From an uncultured Bacteroidota bacterium (GTDB taxonomy: Bacteria; Bacteroidota; Bacteroidia; 2-12-FULL-35-15), in NCBI GenBank assembly GCA_903847205.1, contig CAINDA010000051.1:1-64000 (forward strand): a stretch of 64,000 nucleotides of DNA, given 5' to 3'. Positions 17,601 to 26,603 of the stretch are shown piece after piece. Under the pieces are notes generated by a model. It was not told where the DNA came from and did no database searches. It worked only from the letters and a program-made list of their open reading frames with translations. Numbering within the stretch: position 1 is the stretch's first letter; every line of letters starts with the position of its first letter. The position numbers and the translations under genes were made by a program.

Positions 17601-19262
17601 CTACCCGTTCATTGAAATTAAAAATTCTTCATTTGTCTGAGTGTTTTTTATCCGGTCTCTCATAAATTCCATGGCCTCCACAGGATTCATATCCGACAGG
17701 TGTTTGCGAAGAATCCAAACACGCTGCTGCGTATCTTTATCAACCAATAAATCATCTCTGCGTGTGCTTGATGCAACAATGTCAATTGCAGGATAAAGGC
17801 GCTTGTTGGCAATTTTACGGTCGAGCTGAATTTCAGAGTTACCGGTACCTTTGAATTCTTCAAAGATAACTTCATCCATTTTCGAACCAGTCTCGGTAAG
17901 CGCTGTTGCAATGATAGTAAGTGATCCGCCTCCTTCAATTTTACGGGCGGCTCCGAAAAAGCGTTTAGGTTTGTGTAATGCATTGGCATCAACCCCCCCG
18001 CTCAATACCTTACCGGATGCAGGCTGTACAGTATTGTATGCACGTGCTAAACGTGTAATTGAATCTAAAAGAATACATACATCATGGCCGCATTCAACCA
18101 TGCGTTTTGCTTTCTCTAAAACAATGTTCGCAATTTTTACGTGACGGTCGGCAGGTTCGTCAAATGTAGATGCAATAACTTCTGCCTTTACGCTGCGTGC
18201 CATATCTGTAACCTCTTCCGGACGTTCATCAATTAATAAAATAATTAAATATGTTTCGGGATGGTTGAATGCAATGGCATTCGCAATATCTTTTAATAAA
18301 ACTGTTTTACCGGTTTTAGGCTGAGCTACAATTAATGCGCGCTGTCCTTTACCGATAGGCGTAATCAAATCAACAATACGTGATGATAAATTTTGCTGAG
18401 GATGGCCGGTTAAATTAAATTTTTCGTAAGGGAAAAGCGGCGTTAAATAATCAAAGGGAACACGGTCACGGACAAATGCCGGCTCGCGGCCATTTATTTT
18501 TTCTACTTTAATTAAAGGAAAATATTTTTCGCCTTCTTTAGGCGGGCGGATACTGCCTCTAACGGTATCGCCGGTTTTTAAACCAAATAATTTTATCTGC
18601 GACTGAGATACATAAATATCATCAGGAGATGTTAAATAATTATAATCCGAAGAACGCAAAAAGCCATAGCCGTCAGGCATGGTTTCTAATACACCTTCAC
18701 TTACAACAATCCCGTCAAAATTATAGAGATCCTGCTGGCGGTGATTATTAAACCGTCCTCTGTTTTGGTTATCTCTCCGTTCTATATTAGAGCTTTCATT
18801 TGCCTGCTCCGCTGTGTTTTCAGGAGTATTTTCGGCAGCATTTTCAGCAGTGTTTATGGATGAGTTTTCTGAATTTCCTTGAGTAAAAGTTTCAGAAGCA
18901 TGGATTTCAGAAGGATTTGGTATTATTTCAGGAGAACTGTTTTCGTGTATGTTTTCCGTTTTATGCGTGTCAATATGAAAATCGTCGTCATGAAAAAAGG
19001 CTGGAGCTGGAGTTTCTTTTGTTTTCGATTCCGTATCAATATTATCTAAACGAACTTTGCGTGGACGCAGGGTTTTATGCTCTTCATGATTATCAACTGT
19101 TTTTTTTTGTTCTGCAGGAGGAGGATTAATGGCTTGATGATCGAGGATTTTGTAGATAAGCTCTTGTTTTTTTAAAGCTTCGAACTTTGGGATGTTTAAG
19201 TTTTTAGCAATTTCTTTAAGCTCACCAACAAGTTTGTTGTTCAATTCAATAATGTCGTACAT
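17601..19262 (-). CDS. rho: Transcription termination factor Rho
   Basis: 553 aa, longer than the usual 420. Residues 1-45 are the Rho N domain ([21 protein letters not shown]). A low-complexity Asn/Glu/Thr-rich insertion (about 50-190) comes before the RNA-binding OB fold ([20 protein letters not shown]). The ATPase domain has Walker [11 protein letters not shown], Walker [14 protein letters not shown], the Q loop ([14 protein letters not shown]) and an R-finger region. The disordered insertion is typical of Bacteroidota Rho and may aid RNA binding or condensation. The hexamer ends untranslated transcripts. A 110-bp direct repeat lies upstream of the start. Confidence 0.97.
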   Translation of the reverse strand: MYDIIELNNKLVGELKEIAKNLNIPKFEALKKQELIYKILDHQAINPPPAEQKKTVDNHEEHKTLRPRKVRLDNIDTESKTKETPAPAFFHDDDFHIDTHKTENIHENSSPEIIPNPSEIHASETFTQGNSENSSINTAENAAENTPENTAEQANESSNIERRDNQNRGRFNNHRQQDLYNFDGIVVSEGVLETMPDGYGFLRSSDYNYLTSPDDIYVSQSQIKLFGLKTGDTVRGSIRPPKEGEKYFPLIKVEKINGREPAFVRDRVPFDYLTPLFPYEKFNLTGHPQQNLSSRIVDLITPIGKGQRALIVAQPKTGKTVLLKDIANAIAFNHPETYLIILLIDERPEEVTDMARSVKAEVIASTFDEPADRHVKIANIVLEKAKRMVECGHDVCILLDSITRLARAYNTVQPASGKVLSGGVDANALHKPKRFFGAARKIEGGGSLTIIATALTETGSKMDEVIFEEFKGTGNSEIQLDRKIANKRLYPAIDIVASSTRRDDLLVDKDTQQRVWILRKHLSDMNPVEAMEFMRDRIKNTQTNEEFLISMNG

Positions 19263-19703
19263 AGTTTATTTGTTTGGTTAATACAATCAATTAGAATAAT
19301 TGATTTTGGGACAGGATAGTAAATATATTAGAAAGTTTTTGAGTTTGTTATTTTGATAGAAAGAGCTGTTGTGATTTGTTACAAGATGTATAACAGCAGA
19401 AACGCACTGCAATAATACAAATTATTTTTAAAATTTATTAGAAATCTTTTGAGTTATTATTTAGATAGAAAGTGCTGTTAGTGATATGTTATAAGGATAA
19501 CAGCGGAAACGTGTTACAATGATACAAATTATTTTTTAGATACAAATTATTTTTTCAAAAATAAGTATTCTCCCAAGGAAGAAGGGCGGTACAGCAGCTC
19601 CGGCCGTTGATTTTTTTTTTCGTGTTATTCAATAAAACAAGCGCAGGTGCCTTATTTGAGGTGCTCTTCTGGTATATAAAATAAATATAATGGATCCCAT
19701 CAT
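19263..19703. repeat. Gene-free rho upstream region with a 110-bp imperfect tandem repeat
   Basis: Two copies, starting at 19326 and 19436, share the order TATTAGAAA, TTTTGAGTT, TAGAAAG, GCTGTT, TAACAGC, GAAACG and GATACAAATTATTTTT-type blocks, with mismatches and small indels. A third partial copy of the last block follows at about 19540. GCTGTT and TAACAGC can pair in each copy. The region would be the 5' leader or promoter of rho on the minus strand. No coding potential was seen. Confidence 0.6.
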
Positions 19704-20351
19704 TTAATTTTTCGACGCTCTTACAGCATATTGCAGATACAGTGTATCAGAATGATTAAAAAAGAAAAGGATATTGATAAGTAATGCGAACAGTTTATAT
19801 TTTGTTGATTTTGTTTTATTGATACCTTTTATTTTTTCAATTGTATAACCGCTTTTATTGAATAAAGTAATAATACTTTTTTTTGTAAAGAAGCGGAAAT
19901 GAGTAGAATCAAGGATTCCGGACTCAGTATATTCCCAATTTTTATTTACTAATACATGATATAAATTTTTAATATACCGTACATTGGGAATTGAAGCAAT
20001 GATAACACCTTTATCTGAAAGCTTTGATTTCAGAAGCTTTAAGTCGTCCCATGGAAATAATAAATGTTCAAGAACATCGTTAAGAATAATTGCATCAAAA
20101 TAATTATCCGGCAGTTCGGATGCAGCATCACCTATTGTTTTATTTAATACTTTAAAAAGTTTTTTTGATGCAATTTCTGCTGCAGCGCTGTCGGGCTCTA
20201 TGCCCCATACTTCCGTGTCATCGCTTATTAATTGCTCGCAAAAATGGCCTTTGCCACAGCCGATTTCTAATATTTTTTTTGCTGTGGATGGAATGAATGG
20301 CAGCATTTCCTTCCTCGTGTTTGAGTAATAACTTACATCTTTTATTTCCAT
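19704..20351 (-). CDS. Class I SAM-dependent methyltransferase
   Basis: 215 aa. Motif I is ILEIGCGKGHF near residue 27, the acidic residue ending strand 2 is in VWGIEPD, and post-motif residues are DAIILNDVLEHL, then GVIIASIPNVRYIKN. The C-terminal section (STHFRFFTKKSIITLFNKSGY) is shared with methyltransferases from polysaccharide and glycan clusters. The substrate cannot be told from the sequence. It lies just downstream of rodA with a 52-bp gap, so it may belong to the shape cluster transcript. Confidence 0.8.
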   Translation of the reverse strand: MEIKDVSYYSNTRKEMLPFIPSTAKKILEIGCGKGHFCEQLISDDTEVWGIEPDSAAAEIASKKLFKVLNKTIGDAASELPDNYFDAIILNDVLEHLLFPWDDLKLLKSKLSDKGVIIASIPNVRYIKNLYHVLVNKNWEYTESGILDSTHFRFFTKKSIITLFNKSGYTIEKIKGINKTKSTKYKLFALLINILFFFNHSDTLYLQYAVRASKN

Positions 20352-20403
20352 TTTAATTTCTTTTAAAAATTGTAAAACTCAAACGTTCTATTGTAAGCTG
20401 CCC

Positions 20404-21675
20404 CTATCTCAAAATCTGAAGCCGGTGCGAATCTAATTTAATAAATATAAATAATAGTATAGTGAACGACCATAAGGAAGAACCGCCATAACTGAAAAAG
20501 GGAAGGGGGATACCGATTACCGGGGCCAATCCGATTGTCATGCCCACATTAATTGTTAAGTGGAAAAATAATACGGATGCTACTCCATACCCATAAATCC
20601 GGCTGAACGGAGAGCGTTGCCGCTCCGCCATAAAAATTATCCGCAAAATTAAAAGCAGCTCCAGAACAATAACAATTGTGCTTCCCACAAAACCCCATTC
20701 TTCGCCTACTGTGCAAAAAATAAAATCAGTATCCTGCTCGGGTACAAAATCATATTTTGTCTGAGTCCCCTCTAAATATCCTTTTCCGAGAAAACCGCCT
20801 GAGCCAATGGCAATCTTTGCCTGATTAACATTGTATCCTTCTTTTTTTAAATCGACGGTGCCTCTGCCGAGTAATACATCAATACGTATTCTTTGATGGT
20901 CTTCCAAATGCTTATAAACAGTACTTGTTCCCTTTACCATACCGCAGGCGATGAGCCCTACCGACGCGATGATAAATAAATTTTTCCGGTTACGTTTTAC
21001 AAAGAGAACAGCAATACTGCATAATACAGCAATGATGATGAATAGGTAAAGATTGTTAATAAGCAGTGCAAGGATGAATAACACAATTGCCAGAAAACCC
21101 AGCAGTAGATAATTTACTGATAAGCCTTCGCGGTAAAGCGTAAAAATAAATGCTGTAAAAACAATTGCTAATCCTGTTTCATCCTGTAATACTTTTATGA
21201 TAATCAGCGGTATGCCAATGAGCATAAGGGTTATAAAAGTGTTTTTGTAATCTGCAATTTTTATATTTTGATTACTTAAAAACTTTGCGAGAGCAAGATT
21301 GGTTGCAAATTTCATGAACTCGGCAGGCTGAACTCCAAAATCTCCGAACCTGAACCACGACCGGCTGCCTTTTACTTCTCTTCCTAAATAGGGAACCGCA
21401 ATGTTTGCCGCAAGAAAAATTCCGAAAATAACATAGGCAAAAGCTGTGTAAAAATTTTCGTCAATAATTAAAATAATAAACGCAAGCAGAAATGAAGTTG
21501 TAATCCAAATCATTTGCTTGCCGTATTTTTGAGTAGTATCGGTAATTACGTGGTGCTCTTCGTTATAAACAGCAGCGTAAATATTCATCCACCCGATGAT
21601 AACAAGAACAAGGTAAAGTAATACAGTTACCCAGTCGATATTATGAAAAATACTAGCGGCTTCTTTTTGTCTCAC
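20404..21675 (-). CDS. rodA: Peptidoglycan glycosyltransferase RodA
   Basis: 423 aa SEDS-family polymerase with about ten membrane helices. Diagnostic segments include DWVTVLLYLVLVIIGWMNIYA, GSRSWFRFGDFGVQPAEFMK, LLGRGTVDLKKEGYNVNQAKIAIGSGGFLGKG, DFIFCTVGEEWGF and SYGGSS. With its partner PBP2 it polymerises glycan strands in the elongasome. Its start overlaps the end of mrdA by 23 bp, so the two are translationally coupled. An extra-long loop with additional hydrophobic segments around residues 195-240 is common in this phylum. Confidence 0.96.
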   Translation of the reverse strand: MRQKEAASIFHNIDWVTVLLYLVLVIIGWMNIYAAVYNEEHHVITDTTQKYGKQMIWITTSFLLAFIILIIDENFYTAFAYVIFGIFLAANIAVPYLGREVKGSRSWFRFGDFGVQPAEFMKFATNLALAKFLSNQNIKIADYKNTFITLMLIGIPLIIIKVLQDETGLAIVFTAFIFTLYREGLSVNYLLLGFLAIVLFILALLINNLYLFIIIAVLCSIAVLFVKRNRKNLFIIASVGLIACGMVKGTSTVYKHLEDHQRIRIDVLLGRGTVDLKKEGYNVNQAKIAIGSGGFLGKGYLEGTQTKYDFVPEQDTDFIFCTVGEEWGFVGSTIVIVLELLLILRIIFMAERQRSPFSRIYGYGVASVLFFHLTINVGMTIGLAPVIGIPLPFFSYGGSSLWSFTILLFIFIKLDSHRLQILR

Positions 21676-23536
21676 TTTTTTTCTTTTTTATAGGAACCGT
21701 TTTAGCTTTATCTATTAAGTTGCCCTCAACCATTCTTTTTTCTAAATCAATTCGTTTTACTTTTCCTTTTAAATATTTTTCCATCATCAGCGAAGCAATC
21801 GGGCCGGCCCATGCAGCTCCGAAGCCTGCATTTTCAACCAGTACGGCTATAGCGATTTTTGGATTGTTTTTTGGAGCAAAAGCAACAAACACTGAATGGT
21901 CTTTCCCATGCGGGTTTTCAGCTGTTCCGGTTTTAGCACAGAAATCAATTCCATCAATTTTTAAAGCAGCGGCCGTTCCGCTCTGCACTGCATCGCTCAT
22001 CCCTTGAATTACATTATTATAAATATTAGTATCTGTAACCATTGTATAATGTTTTTCTTTAAAACGCCTCAGCAGCGAATCGTTCTGATCATTTCCAATA
22101 GCCTTTATAATATGGGGGATATAGTACCAGCCTTTATTAGCAATAATAGAAACTATATTAGCATTTTGCAAAGGTGTTACAAGTAATTCTGCCTGACCAA
22201 TTCCAAGAGAAATAACAGTTGAGGCCTTCCATGATCCCTTTCCGAATACCTTGTCGTAGTATTTTATACTCGGCACATTGCCGCCCAATTCGTTTGCTAA
22301 ATCCGATCCTGTTTTTTTTCCGATAGAAAAACTTGTTGCATAGTCGCGCCATGCAGTAAATGCTTCGTATGTATCATCGTATTTTTTATTATCAATAATA
22401 CTTTTAAATACAAATGAAAAATAGGAGTTGCATGAATGGCCAATCGCATCGCTTAAGGCGAGTGGCGACGAATGCGGATGGCATTTCGGATGGCCACCAA
22501 GCGGAGGATAACCTCTTGCACATGGATAACGTGTATTGATGCTTAAAACGCCTTCCTGCTGTGCGATCAATGCATCTACTAATTTAAAAGTAGAGCCGGG
22601 AGGATAGGATGCCATAGTTGCGCGGTTGAATAGCGGCACCCTTACGGAATCGAGATAAAGTCTGGAGAAATTTTTTGTGCGCTCACGGCCAACTAATAAA
22701 TTAGGATCATAAGAAGGACTGGTAATCAATGCAAGTATCTCGCCGGTCTGTGGTTCAATTGCGACAACGCTGCCGATTTTATTCTGCATCAGGAGCTCTC
22801 CGTAGGCCTGCAGATCCGCATCCAGAGAAGATGTTAAGGGTTTCCCCGGAACAGGGAGCGTGTCGTATATTCCGTTTCTGTAACTGCCTTTATCGCGGTT
22901 GTTTACGTCAACCATCATAATACGCATTCCTTTTTTTCCCCTCAGTACTTTTTCATAAGTCTTCTCAACCCCGCTGATACCAATATAATCGCCCTCATTA
23001 TAATAAGGATCTTTTTCTGTTCTTGCTTTATCTGCTTCACCGATATAGCCAAGCATGTGGGCTGCAATTTTTTGCGGGTACTTTCTAAGAGTCCGTGACT
23101 GCACAAAGAATCCGGGGAAACGATACAGCCGCTCCTGCAAAAAAGCGTAGTCTTTAGGTGACAACTGCTTCTCGAAAATAGATTCTTTGCGCGGTGAATT
23201 GGGAGGCTGCATCGCCTTTTTCATTTTTTTTGAAAACACCTCTTTAGTTATTCCAAGCATACCGCAGAACTCGGCAGTATCAATGCCTTTGATGTTTTTA
23301 GGCAGTACCATTAAATCATAAGCGGCTTCGTTAAATACTAGCAGTTTCTGGTTTCTGTCATAAATATAACCGCGCACAGGAAACTCCACTCTGTAGCGGA
23401 ATGCCTGATTCTGGGCATCTAATTTATAGCTTTCGTCAATTACCTGGATGTAAAAAAGACGGGCGATATAAATCAGCCCTACCAGAATAAAAACACCCAT
23501 TACTATAAATTTCCTGTCGGAAAGAGGATTGTTCAT
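21653..23536 (-). CDS. mrdA: Penicillin-binding protein 2
   Basis: 627 aa class B transpeptidase. One N-terminal membrane helix (FIVMGVFILVGLIYIARLFYIQ), a pedestal domain (YIGEADKARTEKDPYYNEGDYIGISGVEKTYE, broken here for reading), and a transpeptidase domain with the active-site motif STFK (PPGSTFKL), the SCN motif (GHSCNSY) and KTG (CAKTGTAENPHGKDHSVF). It crosslinks elongation-type peptidoglycan, working with RodA. The frame overlaps mreD by 4 bp upstream and rodA by 23 bp downstream. The C-terminal tail is Lys-rich. Confidence 0.96.
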   Translation of the reverse strand: MNNPLSDRKFIVMGVFILVGLIYIARLFYIQVIDESYKLDAQNQAFRYRVEFPVRGYIYDRNQKLLVFNEAAYDLMVLPKNIKGIDTAEFCGMLGITKEVFSKKMKKAMQPPNSPRKESIFEKQLSPKDYAFLQERLYRFPGFFVQSRTLRKYPQKIAAHMLGYIGEADKARTEKDPYYNEGDYIGISGVEKTYEKVLRGKKGMRIMMVDVNNRDKGSYRNGIYDTLPVPGKPLTSSLDADLQAYGELLMQNKIGSVVAIEPQTGEILALITSPSYDPNLLVGRERTKNFSRLYLDSVRVPLFNRATMASYPPGSTFKLVDALIAQQEGVLSINTRYPCARGYPPLGGHPKCHPHSSPLALSDAIGHSCNSYFSFVFKSIIDNKKYDDTYEAFTAWRDYATSFSIGKKTGSDLANELGGNVPSIKYYDKVFGKGSWKASTVISLGIGQAELLVTPLQNANIVSIIANKGWYYIPHIIKAIGNDQNDSLLRRFKEKHYTMVTDTNIYNNVIQGMSDAVQSGTAAALKIDGIDFCAKTGTAENPHGKDHSVFVAFAPKNNPKIAIAVLVENAGFGAAWAGPIASLMMEKYLKGKVKRIDLEKRMVEGNLIDKAKTVPIKKKKSETKRSR

Positions 23537-24051
23537 TCTTGCTCTTTTTTACGATGAAAAAGATACTGGCTGATAACTACCAGAAGGATAGTGAATACAG
23601 AGCTTAAAATAACTCTGAAGAAGGTAGAAAAAAACTCTGAGAACCTGAATACTTCAGTATAAAACAAAACAATATGATGCAGCACAATTAAAATTGCAGA
23701 ATAAGAAAGAAACCAGGGAACTCCCAAATACTGTATTGTAGGCTGTGTTCCAAATTCGTAGCCATCGCGCGGAGAAAATAATTTTAACACCCCCGGTCTG
23801 ATGTATGCTATGAATACACAAGCTGCTGCATGCATTCCGGCAGTATCATAAAACATATCAATTGTAATACCTATAATAAAGCCGCTCAATAATAATAACC
23901 ATTTGGGTGTTTCAAACGGCAGTACTATAATAAATAAAACATAAATAAACGGATTGATAAACCGGCCAAGTTCAATATTTTTAATAAGGAGAACCTGTAC
24001 ACCAACCAGTATAACAAAACGGATAATATTTCTAATAATTTCGTTCAGCAC
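23533..24051 (-). CDS. mreD: Rod shape-determining protein MreD
   Basis: 172 aa with five or six membrane helices (FVILVGVQVLLIKNI, PFIYVLFIIVLPFE, LLLLSGFIIGITIDMFYDTAGMHAAACVFIAYIRP, FFRVILSSVFTILLVVISQYLF). The GITIDMFYDTAGMH motif is characteristic of MreD. It bridges MreC and the elongasome in the inner membrane. It starts 5 bp after mreC ends and overlaps mrdA by 4 bp. Confidence 0.93.
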   Translation of the reverse strand: MLNEIIRNIIRFVILVGVQVLLIKNIELGRFINPFIYVLFIIVLPFETPKWLLLLSGFIIGITIDMFYDTAGMHAAACVFIAYIRPGVLKLFSPRDGYEFGTQPTIQYLGVPWFLSYSAILIVLHHIVLFYTEVFRFSEFFSTFFRVILSSVFTILLVVISQYLFHRKKEQE

Positions 24052-24056
24052 TTTTT

Positions 24057-24896
24057 TTAATTTTCTTTACCGCCGGTTTCTGATCTCTTTTCCAAACCTT
24101 CCTGCTCATCTTTGAGCAGATTATTTACAATGTAAACGTGTGATAATTTTTTAAAATCGGTTGCCAGTTTTACTTTCACAGTAAAAAGTTTTTCTCCTGA
24201 TTTCAGCTCAAAACTTTCAACACTCCCAATCATAATATTTTCCGGAAATGTGGAAGATGCACTGGTAACAATAGTATCGCCTTTTGTAAGTTTTACGTTA
24301 GTAGGTATGTCACCAAGGGTAGCAAAGCCAAAATCTGCGCCATCCCAGGAGAGCGGGCCTATAGATCCGTCTTTTTTTAATTTAGAGCTGATAATAGTTT
24401 TACTATGAAGCAGCGACATAACAGTGCAGAAATTATCAGACACATCCTTTACGCGGCCAACTACGCCGGTACTTGTAATCACAGTCATATCCTGTTTTAT
24501 TCCCTGCTTCGAACCTTTATTTAAAGTTAAATAATTATTTCTTCGGTTAGTTGAGCTGTTTACAACCTTTGCACTTGTATAGGTATATTTCTGGCGGTAT
24601 GAAGTATCGTTGACAGTGTATTCATCATTGGCAAGCATTGAAAATGATTCCTTTGAACGGGAACGTAATTCAGCAATTTCTTTTGCCAGTTTTTCGTTTT
24701 GATTTTTTAAGAAAAAATATTCCCCAACATCTGCAGATGTTTTTAAAATACTTGCCGATACCTGGTTAGAAGAGTTTATAAATCCAGCTCTTTGGAAAAA
24801 ATTATTCTGCACGATCAAATAAATGCATAATATTTCCATTAAAAGAAACAGAAAAAAAAAGTAATGTTTCCAAATAAATGTAACGAGGCTGCGCAT
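24057..24896 (-). CDS. mreC: Rod shape-determining protein MreC
   Basis: 279 aa: one N-terminal membrane helix (YFFFLFLLMEILCIYLIVQN), a periplasmic coiled coil (NQNEKLAKEIAELRSR) and the two-barrel MreC domain (AKVVNSSTNRRNNYLTLNKGSKQGIKQ in pieces, GVVGRVKDVSDNFCTVMSLL, FPENIMIGSVESFEL). It links cytoplasmic MreB to the wall synthases. Its gene is separated from mreB by the inserted four-helix-bundle gene, which is not the usual spacing. Confidence 0.95.
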   Translation of the reverse strand: MRSLVTFIWKHYFFFLFLLMEILCIYLIVQNNFFQRAGFINSSNQVSASILKTSADVGEYFFLKNQNEKLAKEIAELRSRSKESFSMLANDEYTVNDTSYRQKYTYTSAKVVNSSTNRRNNYLTLNKGSKQGIKQDMTVITSTGVVGRVKDVSDNFCTVMSLLHSKTIISSKLKKDGSIGPLSWDGADFGFATLGDIPTNVKLTKGDTIVTSASSTFPENIMIGSVESFELKSGEKLFTVKVKLATDFKKLSHVYIVNNLLKDEQEGLEKRSETGGKEN

Positions 24897-24965
24897 TTAA
24901 TTAAATAGAGAATTAAGGAATTGGAGATTTAGAGAGTTATAGAGTTTTTGATTTTAAAGAATTGA

Positions 24966-25331
24966 CTAATTGTTTGATTTTTCTCTCATTGTTTTTCTTG
25001 ATTTGGCCGTAATGGAAAGTATTTCATTGGCTTCTTTCAAACTTTTATTTATCTCATCGCCAATAAACAGACCCGATTCAGTCAGCAGCTCGAGCCAAAA
25101 AACAACTTCGTCCGCCTCTTCAACTACAATGCAAAGCTTAGATAAAAATTCCGCATCAGATCTTGCTCTGCATACCGCCCTGTAATTTGCAGCAACAGAA
25201 AAGGCTGCACGTAAAAGCTGTTTTTTGATAATAAAGGCTTCTTCAATTTTTGGAAAAGATTTTGACAAGTTTATAATTGATATTGCGAAAAGTTTTGTTC
25301 TTTTCTTAAACTCATCGGAAAATTCAGACAT
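24966..25331 (-). CDS. Four-helix bundle protein (23S rRNA intervening-sequence family)
   Basis: 121 aa, nearly all helical. It has the family marks: FKKRTKLFAISIINLSKSFP, QLLRAAFSVAANYRAVCRARSDAEF (the invariant AAN.. R.A.S..F block), LCIVVEEADEVVFWLELL and NEILSITAKSRKT. The family was first noted in 23S rRNA intervening sequences and is also found as stand-alone genes; the fold resembles Avd of diversity-generating retroelements. Its function is unknown. Here it sits between mreB and mreC, with AT-rich near-repeats such as GAGAATT and GAATTGG on both sides, which fits a late insertion of a small cassette. Confidence 0.85.
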   Translation of the reverse strand: MSEFSDEFKKRTKLFAISIINLSKSFPKIEEAFIIKKQLLRAAFSVAANYRAVCRARSDAEFLSKLCIVVEEADEVVFWLELLTESGLFIGDEINKSLKEANEILSITAKSRKTMREKSNN

Positions 25332-25445
25332 ACTTTTAATTTAGTGAATTAGAGAATTGGTAACTCGTTTAATGATTGCACATTGTTTTTACTAAAATAT
25401 TTCCCCTTCTTACTTCCTTCTCCAATTCACCAATTCTCAATCTCA

Positions 25446-26468
25446 CTATTTCATAAGGAAAGGGAATTTTTCTACGTTTTTAAGAGCTATACCTGTACCG
25501 CGGATAACAGCGCGCAAAGGATCTTCGGCAATGTGAACAGGTAGTTTTGTTTTTAAAGATATACGTTTATCTAATCCGCGAAGCATGGAACCGCCGCCAG
25601 CTAAATAAATGCCGGTGCGGAAAATATCAGCTGAAAGCTCGGGGGGAGTCATCTCCAGGGCATTCATGATGGCTTCTTCAATTTTTGCTATTGATTTATC
25701 AAGTGCGTGAGCAATTTCGACACAAGAAACATAAATTTCTTTGGGAATACCTGTCATCAAATCTCGTCCATGAACAGCATAATCAGGCGGAGGGTTATCA
25801 ATTTCTGTCATTGCTGCGCCTACTTCGATTTTGATACGCTCTGCAGAACGCTCGCCGATTAATATGTTATGCTGGCGGCGCATATACTCTTCGATGTTGG
25901 AAGTAAATTCATCACCGGCAATTCGGATTGATTTATCGCAGACAATACCTCCTAAAGCAATAACTGCAATTTCGCTTGTACCGCCGCCGATATCAATAAT
26001 CATATTACCGACAGGTTCTTCAACGTCAATACCGATACCGATTGCTGCAGCCATTGGCTCATGAATCAAATAAACTTCTTTGCCTCCTGCGTGTTCAGCG
26101 CTGTCGCGGACCGCACGTTTTTCAACCTCGGTAATTCCCGAAGGAATACAGATTACCATTTTTAAAGACGGCGTGAACAAACGTTTTTCGGGGTTTATCA
26201 TTTTAATCATGCCGCGAATCATCAATTCTGCAGCGTAGAAATCCGCAATTACACCGTCTCTCAGCGGGCGGATTGTTTTTATATTTTCGTGCGTTTTGCC
26301 ATGCATCAGCATTGCACGCTTGCCTACAGCTATCAATCTGCCGGTAATGCGGTCAACGGCAACTATGGAAGGTTCATCAACCACCACTTTATCGTTATGA
26401 ATAATAAGCGTATTGGCCGTTCCAAGGTCAATTGCAATTTCTTGTGTTAAAAAACTAAATAAACCCAT
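25446..26468 (-). CDS. mreB: Actin-like rod shape-determining protein MreB
   Basis: 340 aa. Actin-fold nucleotide motifs are intact: phosphate 1 IAIDLGTANTLI, connect 1 and phosphate 2 NMIIDIGGGTSEIAVI, adenosine motif GIYLAGGGSMLRG. HEPMAAAIGIGI is the usual MreB motif. It forms membrane-bound filaments that guide RodA-PBP2. The upstream 135 bp contains repeated AATTTGATAATT-type low-complexity sequence but no clear -7 element. Confidence 0.97.
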   Translation of the reverse strand: MGLFSFLTQEIAIDLGTANTLIIHNDKVVVDEPSIVAVDRITGRLIAVGKRAMLMHGKTHENIKTIRPLRDGVIADFYAAELMIRGMIKMINPEKRLFTPSLKMVICIPSGITEVEKRAVRDSAEHAGGKEVYLIHEPMAAAIGIGIDVEEPVGNMIIDIGGGTSEIAVIALGGIVCDKSIRIAGDEFTSNIEEYMRRQHNILIGERSAERIKIEVGAAMTEIDNPPPDYAVHGRDLMTGIPKEIYVSCVEIAHALDKSIAKIEEAIMNALEMTPPELSADIFRTGIYLAGGGSMLRGLDKRISLKTKLPVHIAEDPLRAVIRGTGIALKNVEKFPFLMK

Positions 26469-26603
26469 AGTTTAATTTGATAATTATTTAATTTGATAAT
26501 TTGATAATTGTTTTAACCCGCTTACTCAAAAAATTCAAATTGTTAATATTTATTTTTCTTTTCAATTTCCAAATTGACACATTTTTAAATTGTCAAATTT
26601 GTT

